From Kiritimatiellia bacterium (GTDB lineage Bacteria; Verrucomicrobiota; Kiritimatiellia; RFP12; JAAYLN01), in the NCBI GenBank assembly GCA_017962605.1, contig JAGCUY010000198.1, positions 1 through 64,000 of the forward strand: a DNA stretch of 64,000 bases. Direction: 5' to 3'. Numbering within the stretch: position 1 is the first letter of the stretch; every line of letters starts with the position of its first letter. Position numbers and translations under genes: made by a program. This document shows positions 29,747 through 39,066 of the stretch, one piece after another. The notes under the pieces were generated by a model that was not told the DNA's origin, made no database searches, and saw nothing but the letters and a program-made list of their open reading frames with translations.

Positions 29747-31408
29747 ATGACCATACGTGACTACATTGACAGAGCCGTGCGCACTCGGGCCAACGCGCCG
29801 GCGCAGAAGTTTTACCAGGGCGGCAAGCCCGTCGTCCGCACCTATGCCGAACTCCGCAGCCGCATCGTGCGCGTCTCGGCAATGGTCCACAACCTCCGCC
29901 TGGAGCCGGGGCGCGACAACGTCGCCCTGATGCTGGAGAACTGCCCTGAGTGGGAGGAAATCTATCTTGGGCTCTCATCGGTCGGCTTCACGGTAGTGCC
30001 GATCGACCCCAAGCTCAAGGACGCGGAAGTGCGCCACATCCTCACGGACTCCGAGGCGGCGGCTATATTCGTAGGCGCGAGGCAGCGCGAAATCATCGCC
30101 TCGCTTGCGGACAGCCTGCAGTCGCTGAGGATCTGCATCTCGGTCTTCGGCGGGGAAGGGGACGGCAAGGGCGGGAAGTGCCTCTTCTTCGACTACAGGG
30201 CGCTCTTCGCGAAGTCGCACGACGACGCGCTGGCGCGCGCCTGGTATGAGGCCAACTCTCCGACGTCCGAGACGGTAGCTTCGCTCATATACACTTCGGG
30301 AACCACCGGAGCGCCCAAGGGAGCGATGCTCACGCACGGCAACATCACCTCCAACGTAAACTCCGCCGTCGAGGTGGAGCGTTTCAAGACGGACGACGTC
30401 TTCCTCGTGGCGCTGCCGCTCTTCCACGCGTTCTCATTTGCCTTCAGCTTCATGCTTGCCATTGCCAGCGGCGGCTGCGGCTGCTTCATCAGGTCGCTCA
30501 AGACCATCTCGGAGGACATCAAGATCTACCGTCCGACGACGATCCTCGCGGTGCCGCTGATGGCGGAGAAGATGTTCTCGAAAATCGAGGAGAAGATTTC
30601 AGCAAGCGGCGTGGCGCGCTTCCTCCAGAGCGTAGGCCTCGGCTTCGTGGTGGCGCGGTCCGTGCGCGCGGCCCTGGGCGGCCGCGTCAGGCGCATGGCC
30701 ATTGGCGGCGCGCCGACATCGACGCGCGTCCTCGAGGGCTACGCGAAATACGGCGTCCCCGCAAAGGAGGGCTACGGTCTCACGGAGTGCTCCCCGCTTG
30801 TCGCATGGCCGGCGGTGGGCGTCCACTACCGCCTTGGCACGGTCGGCCCCGTGCTTCCCTGCATGCAGTACCGCATCGCCGACCCGGACGCCACTGGCGC
30901 GGGCGAGCTTTGCGTCAAGGGCCCGAACGTCACCTCCGGCTACTACAAGAACCCGGAGGCCACGGCTGCGGCCTTCGACAAGGACGGATACTTCCTCACC
31001 GGGGACATCGTGCGCAAGGATGACGCCGGCAACATATCGATTTGCGGCCGCTGCAAGGCGCTCATCGTGAACCGCGAGGGCAAGAACATCTACCCCGAGG
31101 AGATCGAGCAGACGCTTTGCCGCAGCGAGTTCGTCGCAGAGTAGCTGGCCCTGGGCTACAAGGTCAAGGGCACGGCCGGGGAGCACGTCGGGCTAATCGT
31201 CCAGCCGGATGACGAAGCCTGCGCCCCGCTTGGCAAGACTCCTGCGGAGCGCGATGCCGTGCTGCGCGAGATCGTCCTAAACCTCTGTCGCAAGGGGCTT
31301 GCCGACTACAAGATGCCGCGCAAGGTCGTCTTCCGCCATGAGCCATTTGCGCTCACCTCAACGATGAAGGTACGCCGCGCCGAATACGCCGGATCGCTTG
31401 ACGAATAA
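29747..31408 (+). pseudogene. AMP-forming acyl-CoA synthetase interrupted by an in-frame TAG
   Basis: The protein is an AMP-dependent ligase of the long-chain fatty acid-CoA type, which activates fatty acids as acyl-AMP then acyl-CoA. Motifs: YTSGTTGAPKGAMLTH (P-loop), YGLTECSPL, TGDIVRKDDAGN and GRCKALIVNREGKNIYPEEIE. At 31142-31144 a TAG interrupts the frame after residue 465, but the same frame continues for 87 more codons with clear C-terminal ligase sequence, including the STMKVRR segment holding the catalytic A10 lysine, and then stops at TAA (31406-31408). The truncated product would lack that lysine. Neighbouring genes use TAG as a normal stop, so reassignment is unlikely: recent nonsense mutation, assembly error or read-through are the options. 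Confidence 0.8.
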
Positions 31409-31414
31409 TAGCGC

Positions 31415-31443
31415 TTGCATTCGGGGCTAGTCTTTGCTAGCAT
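31415..31443 (+). promoter_or_regulatory. Promoter giving a leaderless alpha-2-macroglobulin mRNA
   Basis: TTGCAT (31415-31420), 17 bases, TAGCAT (31438-31443) with upstream TGC. The expected +1 coincides with the ATG at 31450. Confidence 0.6.
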
Positions 31444-31449
31444 GGGGGC

Positions 31450-34400
31450 ATGAATACTAATAAATCCCCCTTTAATATTCCCGCTATTGTCTCCACCATC
31501 ATCGCCATCGCCTTGGCTGCGGCGAACATGCACCTTTTAGGTGCCTTGCGCGAGGCGCGCAGGGCCGCGGTGCGCGAAGCGCCGAAGGAAGACGCCGCCG
31601 CGTCACAGGTCAAAGAGGAGGCACGCATTGCCTCTGCGGCGACAGCGGCCGCTACTGACGCGGCCATCGAGGCGGAGAAGAAGGCTCCGCTCCGTGCCCT
31701 CGCCGCAGATTGGGATGAAGACTCGTCCTGTGTCCAAGTCTCCTTTTCGGAAGGTTACTGGTTCGGCGCACCGGTGAACGGCGAGCCCTACTCCTTCGTC
31801 CCGCCAGTGAAGAACGCGAACTGGGGCAACTCCTGGTTCGGCGGCCATGACACGATCAAGATCAGGGCTGATTTCGAGCCTGAGACTCTCTACACCATTA
31901 CACTCGCGCCAGGATGGCGCACCGGAGAAAAGACCCTGGACAAGCCAGTGCGCCTCTCCTTCAAATCGGGGCGCGCGAGTCCGAGCTTCACACTGGCGGC
32001 ATCCGGCAAATACTATCCGGCATCGCGGGAGCACCTGCGCCTCCCCTACACGGCAGGTGGCGTGACCAACCTGCACGTGACCGTAGGCCGCGTCTATGAC
32101 AACGACGTCCCCCTCTTCGGCATGGTGCGCAGTACGCAGTCCGGCAACACCCGCAAGATTGCGGAGGTCGATATTCCGATTTCCGGGGTTGACATGGCCA
32201 GGGCCACGAAAAAGAACGGCTTCATCGACCTCGGAGCCATGCTGAAGGATCCGACGCCGGGCATCTACTTCATCAACATTGAAACGTCGCCCGAAACGGA
32301 GCGGAACGGCTCATGGGACTGGGAGGCGGACGAATACGTCAGCGAGTCACACGAAGTGATGTTCGCGCTGACCGACCTGGCGATTCAGTTCGCCGCGCCG
32401 GCGGCTGGCGGCGCAGGCCGCGCGGCGGCCTTTGTTACCGCATTTGGCACCGGCCTGCCCGTGGCCGGCGCAGAGGTCACGGTGATGACGCGCAAGCACC
32501 AGGTCGCGGGCAAGGCCGTTACCGACGAATCTGGCCTCGCCTACATCGACCTCGCCTTCGACGAAGGCGACTCGCCGTCAATTGTCACCGCCGCTGCGGC
32601 TGGCGACTTCGCCGCAATAGACCTTGGCGACAACGCCAACCTTACGCATGAGGGCAACGGGGTCGCGCTGTCGGCGGCGAAGAACGTGAACGCCCTGGTA
32701 TTCTCCGAGCGCGAGCTATGCCGCCCCGGCGAGAAGTTCGAGTCGGCCGTCTTCGCCCGCACCTCGTTGGCCGACGGCGCGACGGCCATCGCGGGCGCGC
32801 CGGCGGACCTCAAGCTCATCGACCCTTCAGGCGAGACGGCCGGCAGCCAGCGCGTGACTACCGATGCCTTCGGCTTCGCGCGCGCCGAATGGCTCGTACC
32901 GAAGAGCGCCTCCCTTGGCGTCTGGCGCGTCGTGTGCGAGATTGGCGGCGAAAGCGTTGGAACGCTCAAGATGCGTGTGGCCACCTACCGCCCCGACCGC
33001 GTCAAGGCCGAGATCCGCCTGGACACGCATGAAATGGTGGGATTGGCCTCGCCGCTGAAGATCTCCGGCAGCGCCAAATACTACTTTGGCGAACCGCTCA
33101 CCGACGGCAGCTGCGGATTGATGGCCGCCGCCGAGCCCGCCGAGCAGCCCAGGCGCTGGAAGGGATGGCATGTCGGCACCGACGGCCTCAAGGACCGCAA
33201 GATTTGGAGCGACGACGTGAACGTGGCTCCCGATGGCTCCTTCTCGGCTTTTTACCCCGGCCCCACCGCAAACGACGTCAATGAGGCGTTCGCCCCGGTG
33301 GAGGTCCAGATACTGGCGACCGCGCAGGAGCCGAGCGGCTCGGGCATAGCGGTAGGCGACACTCTCCTCTATCACCCTACGCCAGACTACATCGGCGTCC
33401 GCGAGGCCAACGATGAATGCAGCGCATTTGACTTTGCCGTCTTCCCCGCGCTTGCCACGGACAAGGTGACCAATGCCGCCCCGCTAGACATCGGCGTGAC
33501 GCTGACGCGCCACTACTGGGAACGCCATCTTGAAAAGGGCGGTGACGGCCGCCTGCTGATGCGCTGGGAAGAGCGCCACGAGAAGGTGGATTCGCTCGCG
33601 CGGACGCTCACCGTCCCCGCCGGCGAGGCCGCCAGCTGGACAGGCCGTCTCGACTACGCCGAGGCGTCAATGCAGGAGGGCCACTACACGATGGAGGCCG
33701 TATGCGGCGACTTCCGCAAGACCGTCTTCGATTTCTGGTACTGGGCGGGCGAGGCCGGGTCGCGCTCGTCAAGCCCCAGCGCCATCACAATCGAAGCCGG
33801 GGCGCCGTCGTACGCGCCTGGCGACAAGGCCGTCCTCGTCTTCCGCTCCCCGTTTGACGGCACCGCCTGCATTGTCGCGGGCGCCACCGGCGTCGAGTCG
33901 GCATCGTCGGTAGCCGTGACACAGGGCGTGAACAAGGTGGAGATTGAAATCCCCGCGACGGTTCTCGTTTCTCGCTACCATGCCTCCGTGACGCTCGTGG
34001 CGGACGAGGCGCGCGAATCCCCGCGCCTTTCGGGCATGGCCGCCATCACGATCGACAACTCCCGCACGCGCCGCCTCGACGCGGCGATAGAGCTGCCCGA
34101 ATCGGCGCGTCCGAACGCGACAATCCCCGTCACCGTGAAGCTGCGCGACGGCGCGGGCAATCCGGCTGCGGGCATGGTGAGGCTGGCTGCGCTCGACGAG
34201 GGCGTCGCGGCGCTGACGGACTTCCACGTGGCCGACGCCTACGCGTACTTCTTCAAGCGGAAGTTCGACGCACCCTTCTCCAACTACGACTGCTTCGGGT
34301 CAATCTTCCCCGATCTCCGCATCCTGCCCGACGGCACCTTCGGCGGCGACGGGATCTCGGCCGCGAACAAGTTCGCCTCGATGATCAAGGAGAAGGAGAC

Positions 34401-36387
34401 GGTGCGCATCGTCATGCCGCCGATTGAGGTGGGCGAGGATGGCGTGGCGAAGGTGGACGTCGCCATTCCGGACCACCTTGGTGCGCTGCGCTTCATGGCC
34501 ATCGCCGCTGGGCGCGAGGCTGTCGGCTCCTGCGAAGACAGCCTTGTCGTGCGCGACAAGGTGTCCGTGCTGCCGACTGCGCCGCGCTTCGCGGCGGCCG
34601 GCGACCGCTTCACGCTCACGGCGCAGGTGTTTAACCACGACGCCGACGAAGGCGACTGGACCCTTGCCGTGGCTCTGCCGGAAGGCCTGAAAGCCGCTGA
34701 TGGCGCGGGCGCCGTGACGCGCACTGGCCATCTGGCCAAGGGGCAGAGCAAGGTCGTGACCGTCGAATTGGCGATTGCTGAGAACGCCAATGGCGCCATG
34801 GACATCCCGCTCACCCTTACGCTGGGCGACGAGAAGGTGTCCTCGACCGCAATTGTCAACGTGCGGCCGCCTCGCCCGGCAGTCACGCGCATCGAGTACA
34901 TCGCCGTCACAAACGGCGCGACGACCATCAATCCCGATGCCGCGGACTGGATCGGCAAGGCGAAATCGACAATCACGCTGCACGCCTCGCCGGCATTCGC
35001 CATCTCCGACTCGCTCTCATGGCTCGCCAACTATCCATACGGTTGCCTGGAGCAGACGGTTTCAGGAGCCTTCCCGTTCGTCGTGGCTGCCGACCTGGAG
35101 AAGATCGGCGCAATCGACGAGGGTGGGCGCGCCGCCGCCGAGGTCAATGTCAAAGTGGCATACGCCGAAATCCTCGGGATGCGCTTCCGCGACGGAGGCT
35201 TCGGGATGTGGCCATGGTGGAAGGACGCCTGGTCCGATGGCTCCCTCTACGCCAACCACTTCATCTTCGAGGCGCGCAAGGCTGGCATGATTTCACCGCC
35301 GAAGGAACTCATCGACATCCAGCGCAGGTGGCTCCGCAACATCGCCGCCGACGCCTCGCCGGGCAACCGCTGGCGCGCCGCATACGCCGCCTACATCCTC
35401 TCGCTGGCGGACGACCTCTTCTTCGCGACGACCGCCCGCAACATCCTGGGAGAGAACTCTGACGACTATCCGGCCTTCCTGGCGGCTGCTGCGCTCATCC
35501 GCGGCGGCTTCGCCTCCGAGGGAGTGGCCGCCTTCGACCGCGCCATTGCGGCGCGCGTCTGGGAAAACTGCGCCGAATGGGAGAGGGCGAAGGCCGCCGG
35601 CATGGCTCTCTTCATCGCCTGCAGGACAGGCCACGGCGACGTTACGGCGCTAACCCCGGCCGCTCTGCGCCTGAACGCAATGCTTCGCTCCGATGGATCG
35701 GCGTGGGGCACGACCCGCGACAACGCCTGGGCGACGCTTGGCCTCGCGCCATTCGCCGCCCGCGTCGGCGCTGGGTTCGGCACAGGAACTTTTTCGGCCG
35801 GCAGTGGCAACCTCGAATCGTTCGACGCCTCTGAAAAGCCAGTTAAGGTCAAGCGCGACCCGGCCGCCCCTGTCGAGATCAAGTCGGAGGGCGTAATCTT
35901 CGCCAGTGTCTCCACCGTTGGCGTTCCGGCCGCCCCGCCTGCGGACTCCGGCCCCGTCGCCATCACAAGGCGATATGTCGATCCCAAGGGCAATGCAGTT
36001 AAGTCCGTCAAGCGGGGTGACCTTGTCACAGCCGTCATTGAGATACGTTCGCCGAGGACAATTGAGAATGCCGTCATCGCCGACCTAATCCCAGGTGGCT
36101 TCGAGGTGGAGGACGCCTCCTTCTCGACCCGCTCGACATTGGGCGGCTACACGCTTCCGGCGGGAACGCCGTCTCCGGGCGGGTTCCGTGAAATCCGCAA
36201 CGACCGCTGGCTCTGGTATGGCGACATCTCCACGCCAGGCGCCGATGGACGCCCGCAGACGCTCACCTACCATCTGCGCGCTGCCGTTCCCGGCTCATAC
36301 GCGATTCCTGCCGGCACCGTCGAGGCGATGTATGACCCGGACCTCTTTGGCCGCTGCGGCGCAACTGGACGCATCGAGGTGAAGTAA
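31450..36387 (+). CDS. Bacterial alpha-2-macroglobulin with thioester motif
   Basis: The 1,645-residue protein has the order of the bacterial YfhM type: an N-terminal membrane anchor (about residues 9-32), repeated immunoglobulin-like macroglobulin domains, a central bait-like stretch, and the thioester GCLEQ (Cys1199) in the TED domain, followed by a C-terminal receptor-like domain. Bacterial A2Ms sit in the periplasm and trap proteases entangled via the thioester. The anchor here is a signal-anchor helix rather than a lipobox. Unlike the common arrangement, no pbpC neighbour is present; instead era follows 5 bases downstream, so the two are co-transcribed. The mRNA appears leaderless. Confidence 0.9.
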   Translation: MNTNKSPFNIPAIVSTIIAIALAAANMHLLGALREARRAAVREAPKEDAAASQVKEEARIASAATAAATDAAIEAEKKAPLRALAADWDEDSSCVQVSFSEGYWFGAPVNGEPYSFVPPVKNANWGNSWFGGHDTIKIRADFEPETLYTITLAPGWRTGEKTLDKPVRLSFKSGRASPSFTLAASGKYYPASREHLRLPYTAGGVTNLHVTVGRVYDNDVPLFGMVRSTQSGNTRKIAEVDIPISGVDMARATKKNGFIDLGAMLKDPTPGIYFINIETSPETERNGSWDWEADEYVSESHEVMFALTDLAIQFAAPAAGGAGRAAAFVTAFGTGLPVAGAEVTVMTRKHQVAGKAVTDESGLAYIDLAFDEGDSPSIVTAAAAGDFAAIDLGDNANLTHEGNGVALSAAKNVNALVFSERELCRPGEKFESAVFARTSLADGATAIAGAPADLKLIDPSGETAGSQRVTTDAFGFARAEWLVPKSASLGVWRVVCEIGGESVGTLKMRVATYRPDRVKAEIRLDTHEMVGLASPLKISGSAKYYFGEPLTDGSCGLMAAAEPAEQPRRWKGWHVGTDGLKDRKIWSDDVNVAPDGSFSAFYPGPTANDVNEAFAPVEVQILATAQEPSGSGIAVGDTLLYHPTPDYIGVREANDECSAFDFAVFPALATDKVTNAAPLDIGVTLTRHYWERHLEKGGDGRLLMRWEERHEKVDSLARTLTVPAGEAASWTGRLDYAEASMQEGHYTMEAVCGDFRKTVFDFWYWAGEAGSRSSSPSAITIEAGAPSYAPGDKAVLVFRSPFDGTACIVAGATGVESASSVAVTQGVNKVEIEIPATVLVSRYHASVTLVADEARESPRLSGMAAITIDNSRTRRLDAAIELPESARPNATIPVTVKLRDGAGNPAAGMVRLAALDEGVAALTDFHVADAYAYFFKRKFDAPFSNYDCFGSIFPDLRILPDGTFGGDGISAANKFASMIKEKETVRIVMPPIEVGEDGVAKVDVAIPDHLGALRFMAIAAGREAVGSCEDSLVVRDKVSVLPTAPRFAAAGDRFTLTAQVFNHDADEGDWTLAVALPEGLKAADGAGAVTRTGHLAKGQSKVVTVELAIAENANGAMDIPLTLTLGDEKVSSTAIVNVRPPRPAVTRIEYIAVTNGATTINPDAADWIGKAKSTITLHASPAFAISDSLSWLANYPYGCLEQTVSGAFPFVVAADLEKIGAIDEGGRAAAEVNVKVAYAEILGMRFRDGGFGMWPWWKDAWSDGSLYANHFIFEARKAGMISPPKELIDIQRRWLRNIAADASPGNRWRAAYAAYILSLADDLFFATTARNILGENSDDYPAFLAAAALIRGGFASEGVAAFDRAIAARVWENCAEWERAKAAGMALFIACRTGHGDVTALTPAALRLNAMLRSDGSAWGTTRDNAWATLGLAPFAARVGAGFGTGTFSAGSGNLESFDASEKPVKVKRDPAAPVEIKSEGVIFASVSTVGVPAAPPADSGPVAITRRYVDPKGNAVKSVKRGDLVTAVIEIRSPRTIENAVIADLIPGGFEVEDASFSTRSTLGGYTLPAGTPSPGGFREIRNDRWLWYGDISTPGADGRPQTLTYHLRAAVPGSYAIPAGTVEAMYDPDLFGRCGATGRIEVK

Positions 36388-36392
36388 AAACA

Positions 36393-37322
36393 ATGGGCGA
36401 AGAAAAGACATTGGCGCATGTGGCGACGGTCGGCATCGTCGGCCGCACAAACGCGGGGAAGTCCACGCTCCTGAACAAGATTGTCGGCGAGAAGGTCTCG
36501 ATCGTCTCGCCGGTGGTCCAGACGACGCGCAACTCCATCCGCGCCATCCTCGACGAGCGGCGCGGTCAACTGGTGTTCGTGGACACGCCCGGGCTGCACA
36601 AGGCCGAGTCTAAACTTGGCAACCTTATCAACAAGATGGCGAGGCACGCCGCGGCGAACGTAGAGATCCTGCTTGTCGTCTTCGACGCCTCAGACGAACC
36701 GAGGCTTGAGGATGACGGCTGGATGCGCCGCATCCTTGGCGCGGAGGAAGACGAGCGCCCGGTTTTCTTCTTCCTCAACAAGTGCGACAGGGAAGGGGCG
36801 AAGCCGGAGGCATTTGAGGAATACTGGGCGGGGCTGAAGCGTGAACTTGGCTCGAACCGCAAGGCCCGCATCTTCAAAGGGTCGGCGGAGACTGGCGACG
36901 GCGTGGAGAAACTCGTCTCGTCGCTCTTCGACACCGCGCCCGTCGGGGAGCGTCTCTACCCGCCGGACATCCTCAGCGACTATCCGAGGCAGCTGGCCAT
37001 AGCGGACATCATCCGCGAGAAGGCATTCCTGTCGCTGAGGGATGAAGTCCCGCACAGCGTCGGCGTTCGCATCGACCGCTTTTCCGGCGATGGGCCGAAG
37101 TGGGCGGTCGAGGCGACGCTGCTTGTGGCGCGGCCATCGCAGAAGCCAATAGTCATCGGCCCCGCCGGCAAGACGGTGAAGCGCATCCGCCAGGAGGCTC
37201 AGCGCGACATCGAGGAGCAGTATGGCGTGAAGGTGGCGCTGGACATCTGGGTGAAGGTTGACAAGGACTGGACGACGAATCCGCTAGTTCTCCGTCAGAT
37301 GGGATATCTTGGGGATTACTAG
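36393..37322 (+). CDS. era: GTPase Era
   Basis: The 309-residue protein matches Era, the GTPase that binds the 3' end of 16S rRNA in 30S assembly. G1 is GRTNAGKST, G3 DTPG, G4 NKCD, with the Era-specific SIVSPVVQTTRNSIRAIL switch I region. The C-terminal KH domain has a GPAGKTVKRIRQEAQ core (GxxG-type loop). Length and motif order are standard. It begins 5 bases after the alpha-2-macroglobulin stop with a weak ribosome site. Its end converges on the C10 peptidase gene 13 bases later; I see no clear terminator between them. Confidence 0.95.
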   Translation: MGEEKTLAHVATVGIVGRTNAGKSTLLNKIVGEKVSIVSPVVQTTRNSIRAILDERRGQLVFVDTPGLHKAESKLGNLINKMARHAAANVEILLVVFDASDEPRLEDDGWMRRILGAEEDERPVFFFLNKCDREGAKPEAFEEYWAGLKRELGSNRKARIFKGSAETGDGVEKLVSSLFDTAPVGERLYPPDILSDYPRQLAIADIIREKAFLSLRDEVPHSVGVRIDRFSGDGPKWAVEATLLVARPSQKPIVIGPAGKTVKRIRQEAQRDIEEQYGVKVALDIWVKVDKDWTTNPLVLRQMGYLGDY

Positions 37323-37335
37323 CCTATCCCCGCCG

Positions 37336-38937
37336 CTACTGAATGTAGAAGACGGTTACGGGCGATGGCTCTTCAGCGCGTATGGTTATTGTCAGGTTAT
37401 TGCCCCAGGAGTTGCCAATCACTGTGCCGGTGGGGGGATAATATACTCCAGCTCTCCAGTCCATGTCGTATGGCGAGACGCTTTTTTTAATCGTAGTGGA
37501 CTTGGTGTCGGATGAGTCCTGGCCGTATGAGGCCGTTAGGGTGACGGATCGGCTTTTGCGACTAGACATTGGAATCCTGACGGAGTAAACGCCGGTAGCG
37601 GAGGTCGTGACGTTTGTTCGAAAAGAACTCATCCCAGACGTGGATGTGGCCGAGACCCTTGCGCCTTCAATTGGGTTGCCATTCTGGTCGGTGACGCGAC
37701 CGGTCACGAGCTGCCCGGTTCCCGTTGGAAATACGTTGTATGTGATTGAGTCAAGAAAGTTGAAGTTGTAGCTGCCAGCAGGAATGTATGGCAGGGCATA
37801 CCAAAGGTCATACTGACCGCCCCAGCCCATGTTGACGTGACACCAGAGAGTATTGTCCTCATACCCGTAGCCATCGGCAAGGATGGCGTGGCCTGGGTCT
37901 CCGATTCCAAGCAGGACAGGATAGCCGGCATCGAGATTTGTGAGAATCGCGTTCTCAAGATCATTTGTCACCAACGGCCAGTTCATTATATGGCTTTCAG
38001 CGTTGGCATAGCCAAAGACATTAACAAAGGGGTCATGTGAAAAAGGCGCGAATGCTCCTGAACCGCCGCTGCCGTATTGCATGCGCACCGACACCCCTGC
38101 ATCATAGCAGAGACGTCCGATCATTTCGCGTTCGGCATCCGATGTTGAAGCGTCTGGGACATATGGCATCAGGTTCCAGTCATAAGTCCCGCCAATCATG
38201 GTCAGTGAGACGGGGTTGTTCGTGCTGGAAATGTAGCATGTGAATGTCTGCGGCGTTACGGATGCGGTTGGGAACTTGTGGAAGCGCATCAACTGCGCCA
38301 TTGCCGTCGCGACACACCCGCAATACCAGTGGTTTGTCGTATGATAGTTATAGGTGTATTTGCCGCCGGCGGACATCTGATCCCATTTTGATTCGACCAG
38401 CGGGGCCACTCGGACATCAGAAATGGACGAGAGTTTTGACGATGCGGTGGAGCGTTGAACCTTGCCTGCGGCGCGGGCGGCGGGCGAGGCCTGGTGTTCG
38501 CGCATGGAGAGGCGGCGTCGCGAATGGTGCTTGCGCCGATGGGACTTGCCTCCCCTGTCGCCTTTCCCCGCTGCCGCGTCAACGGCGGCCGCGCCGTCGG
38601 CGGCGAGCATTGCCCAGAACGGTCCGCCGTCGTCCTCCTCGGGGAGTTCGCCCGAAGGCGAGAAGGCCATTACGGGCGGGCGCGAATCGTCGGCGGCGAC
38701 CGCGACGAAGCCTCCGCCCTCTAATTCGACCAGGTGGAAGAGGTTGGTGCCATCTTCGGAAAAGGTGCGCATCCGGCCCGTAGGTGCGCCGGCAGGCTTG
38801 CCGAGATGGTGGCGGGCGCCGCCGCGCCAGTTCTCCGCGGCGCGGAAGGCTCCGTCGGGCGTAATAGGCACCGCCAACGCCACGCAGCAAACGAGCGGCG
38901 CCAGCAGGGAAACCAAAGCTTTCAATCTAAAAATCAT
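37336..38937 (-). CDS. Secreted C10 (streptopain-like) cysteine peptidase
   Basis: The 533-residue protein from 38937 begins MIFRLKALVSLL with a signal peptide. An N-terminal propeptide-like domain carries a GGARHHLGKPAG and FVAVAADDSRPP pattern typical of streptopain pro-regions, then a basic linker (KSHRRKHHSRRRLS). The catalytic domain has the Cys in WYCGCVATAMAQLM and the His in DPGHAILADGYG, with VNMGWGGQYD near the oxyanion site. A C-terminal carboxypeptidase-regulatory-like Ig domain (GRVTDQNGNPIEGARV) follows. These enzymes are exported and degrade proteins outside the cell. An upstream ATG at 39006 would hide the signal peptide, so I prefer 38937. Confidence 0.85.
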   Translation of the reverse strand: MIFRLKALVSLLAPLVCCVALAVPITPDGAFRAAENWRGGARHHLGKPAGAPTGRMRTFSEDGTNLFHLVELEGGGFVAVAADDSRPPVMAFSPSGELPEEDDGGPFWAMLAADGAAAVDAAAGKGDRGGKSHRRKHHSRRRLSMREHQASPAARAAGKVQRSTASSKLSSISDVRVAPLVESKWDQMSAGGKYTYNYHTTNHWYCGCVATAMAQLMRFHKFPTASVTPQTFTCYISSTNNPVSLTMIGGTYDWNLMPYVPDASTSDAEREMIGRLCYDAGVSVRMQYGSGGSGAFAPFSHDPFVNVFGYANAESHIMNWPLVTNDLENAILTNLDAGYPVLLGIGDPGHAILADGYGYEDNTLWCHVNMGWGGQYDLWYALPYIPAGSYNFNFLDSITYNVFPTGTGQLVTGRVTDQNGNPIEGARVSATSTSGMSSFRTNVTTSATGVYSVRIPMSSRKSRSVTLTASYGQDSSDTKSTTIKKSVSPYDMDWRAGVYYPPTGTVIGNSWGNNLTITIRAEEPSPVTVFYIQ

Positions 38938-39066
38938 TTTAGATATTCTACCAAAAGTTGACTTTTCATGCGGACTTTGATAGAGTTCTATAGTTCTATT
39001 GTTCATTCGCGGGCCGACTTGGCGGTTCGGGAAAACAAGTTAAACATCAATTAGGAAAAGTCCACC

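Noticed and set aside
31142-31144. TAG as a sense codon (recoding)
   Set aside because: Era, NhaC and other intact genes here end in TAG, so it is an ordinary stop.
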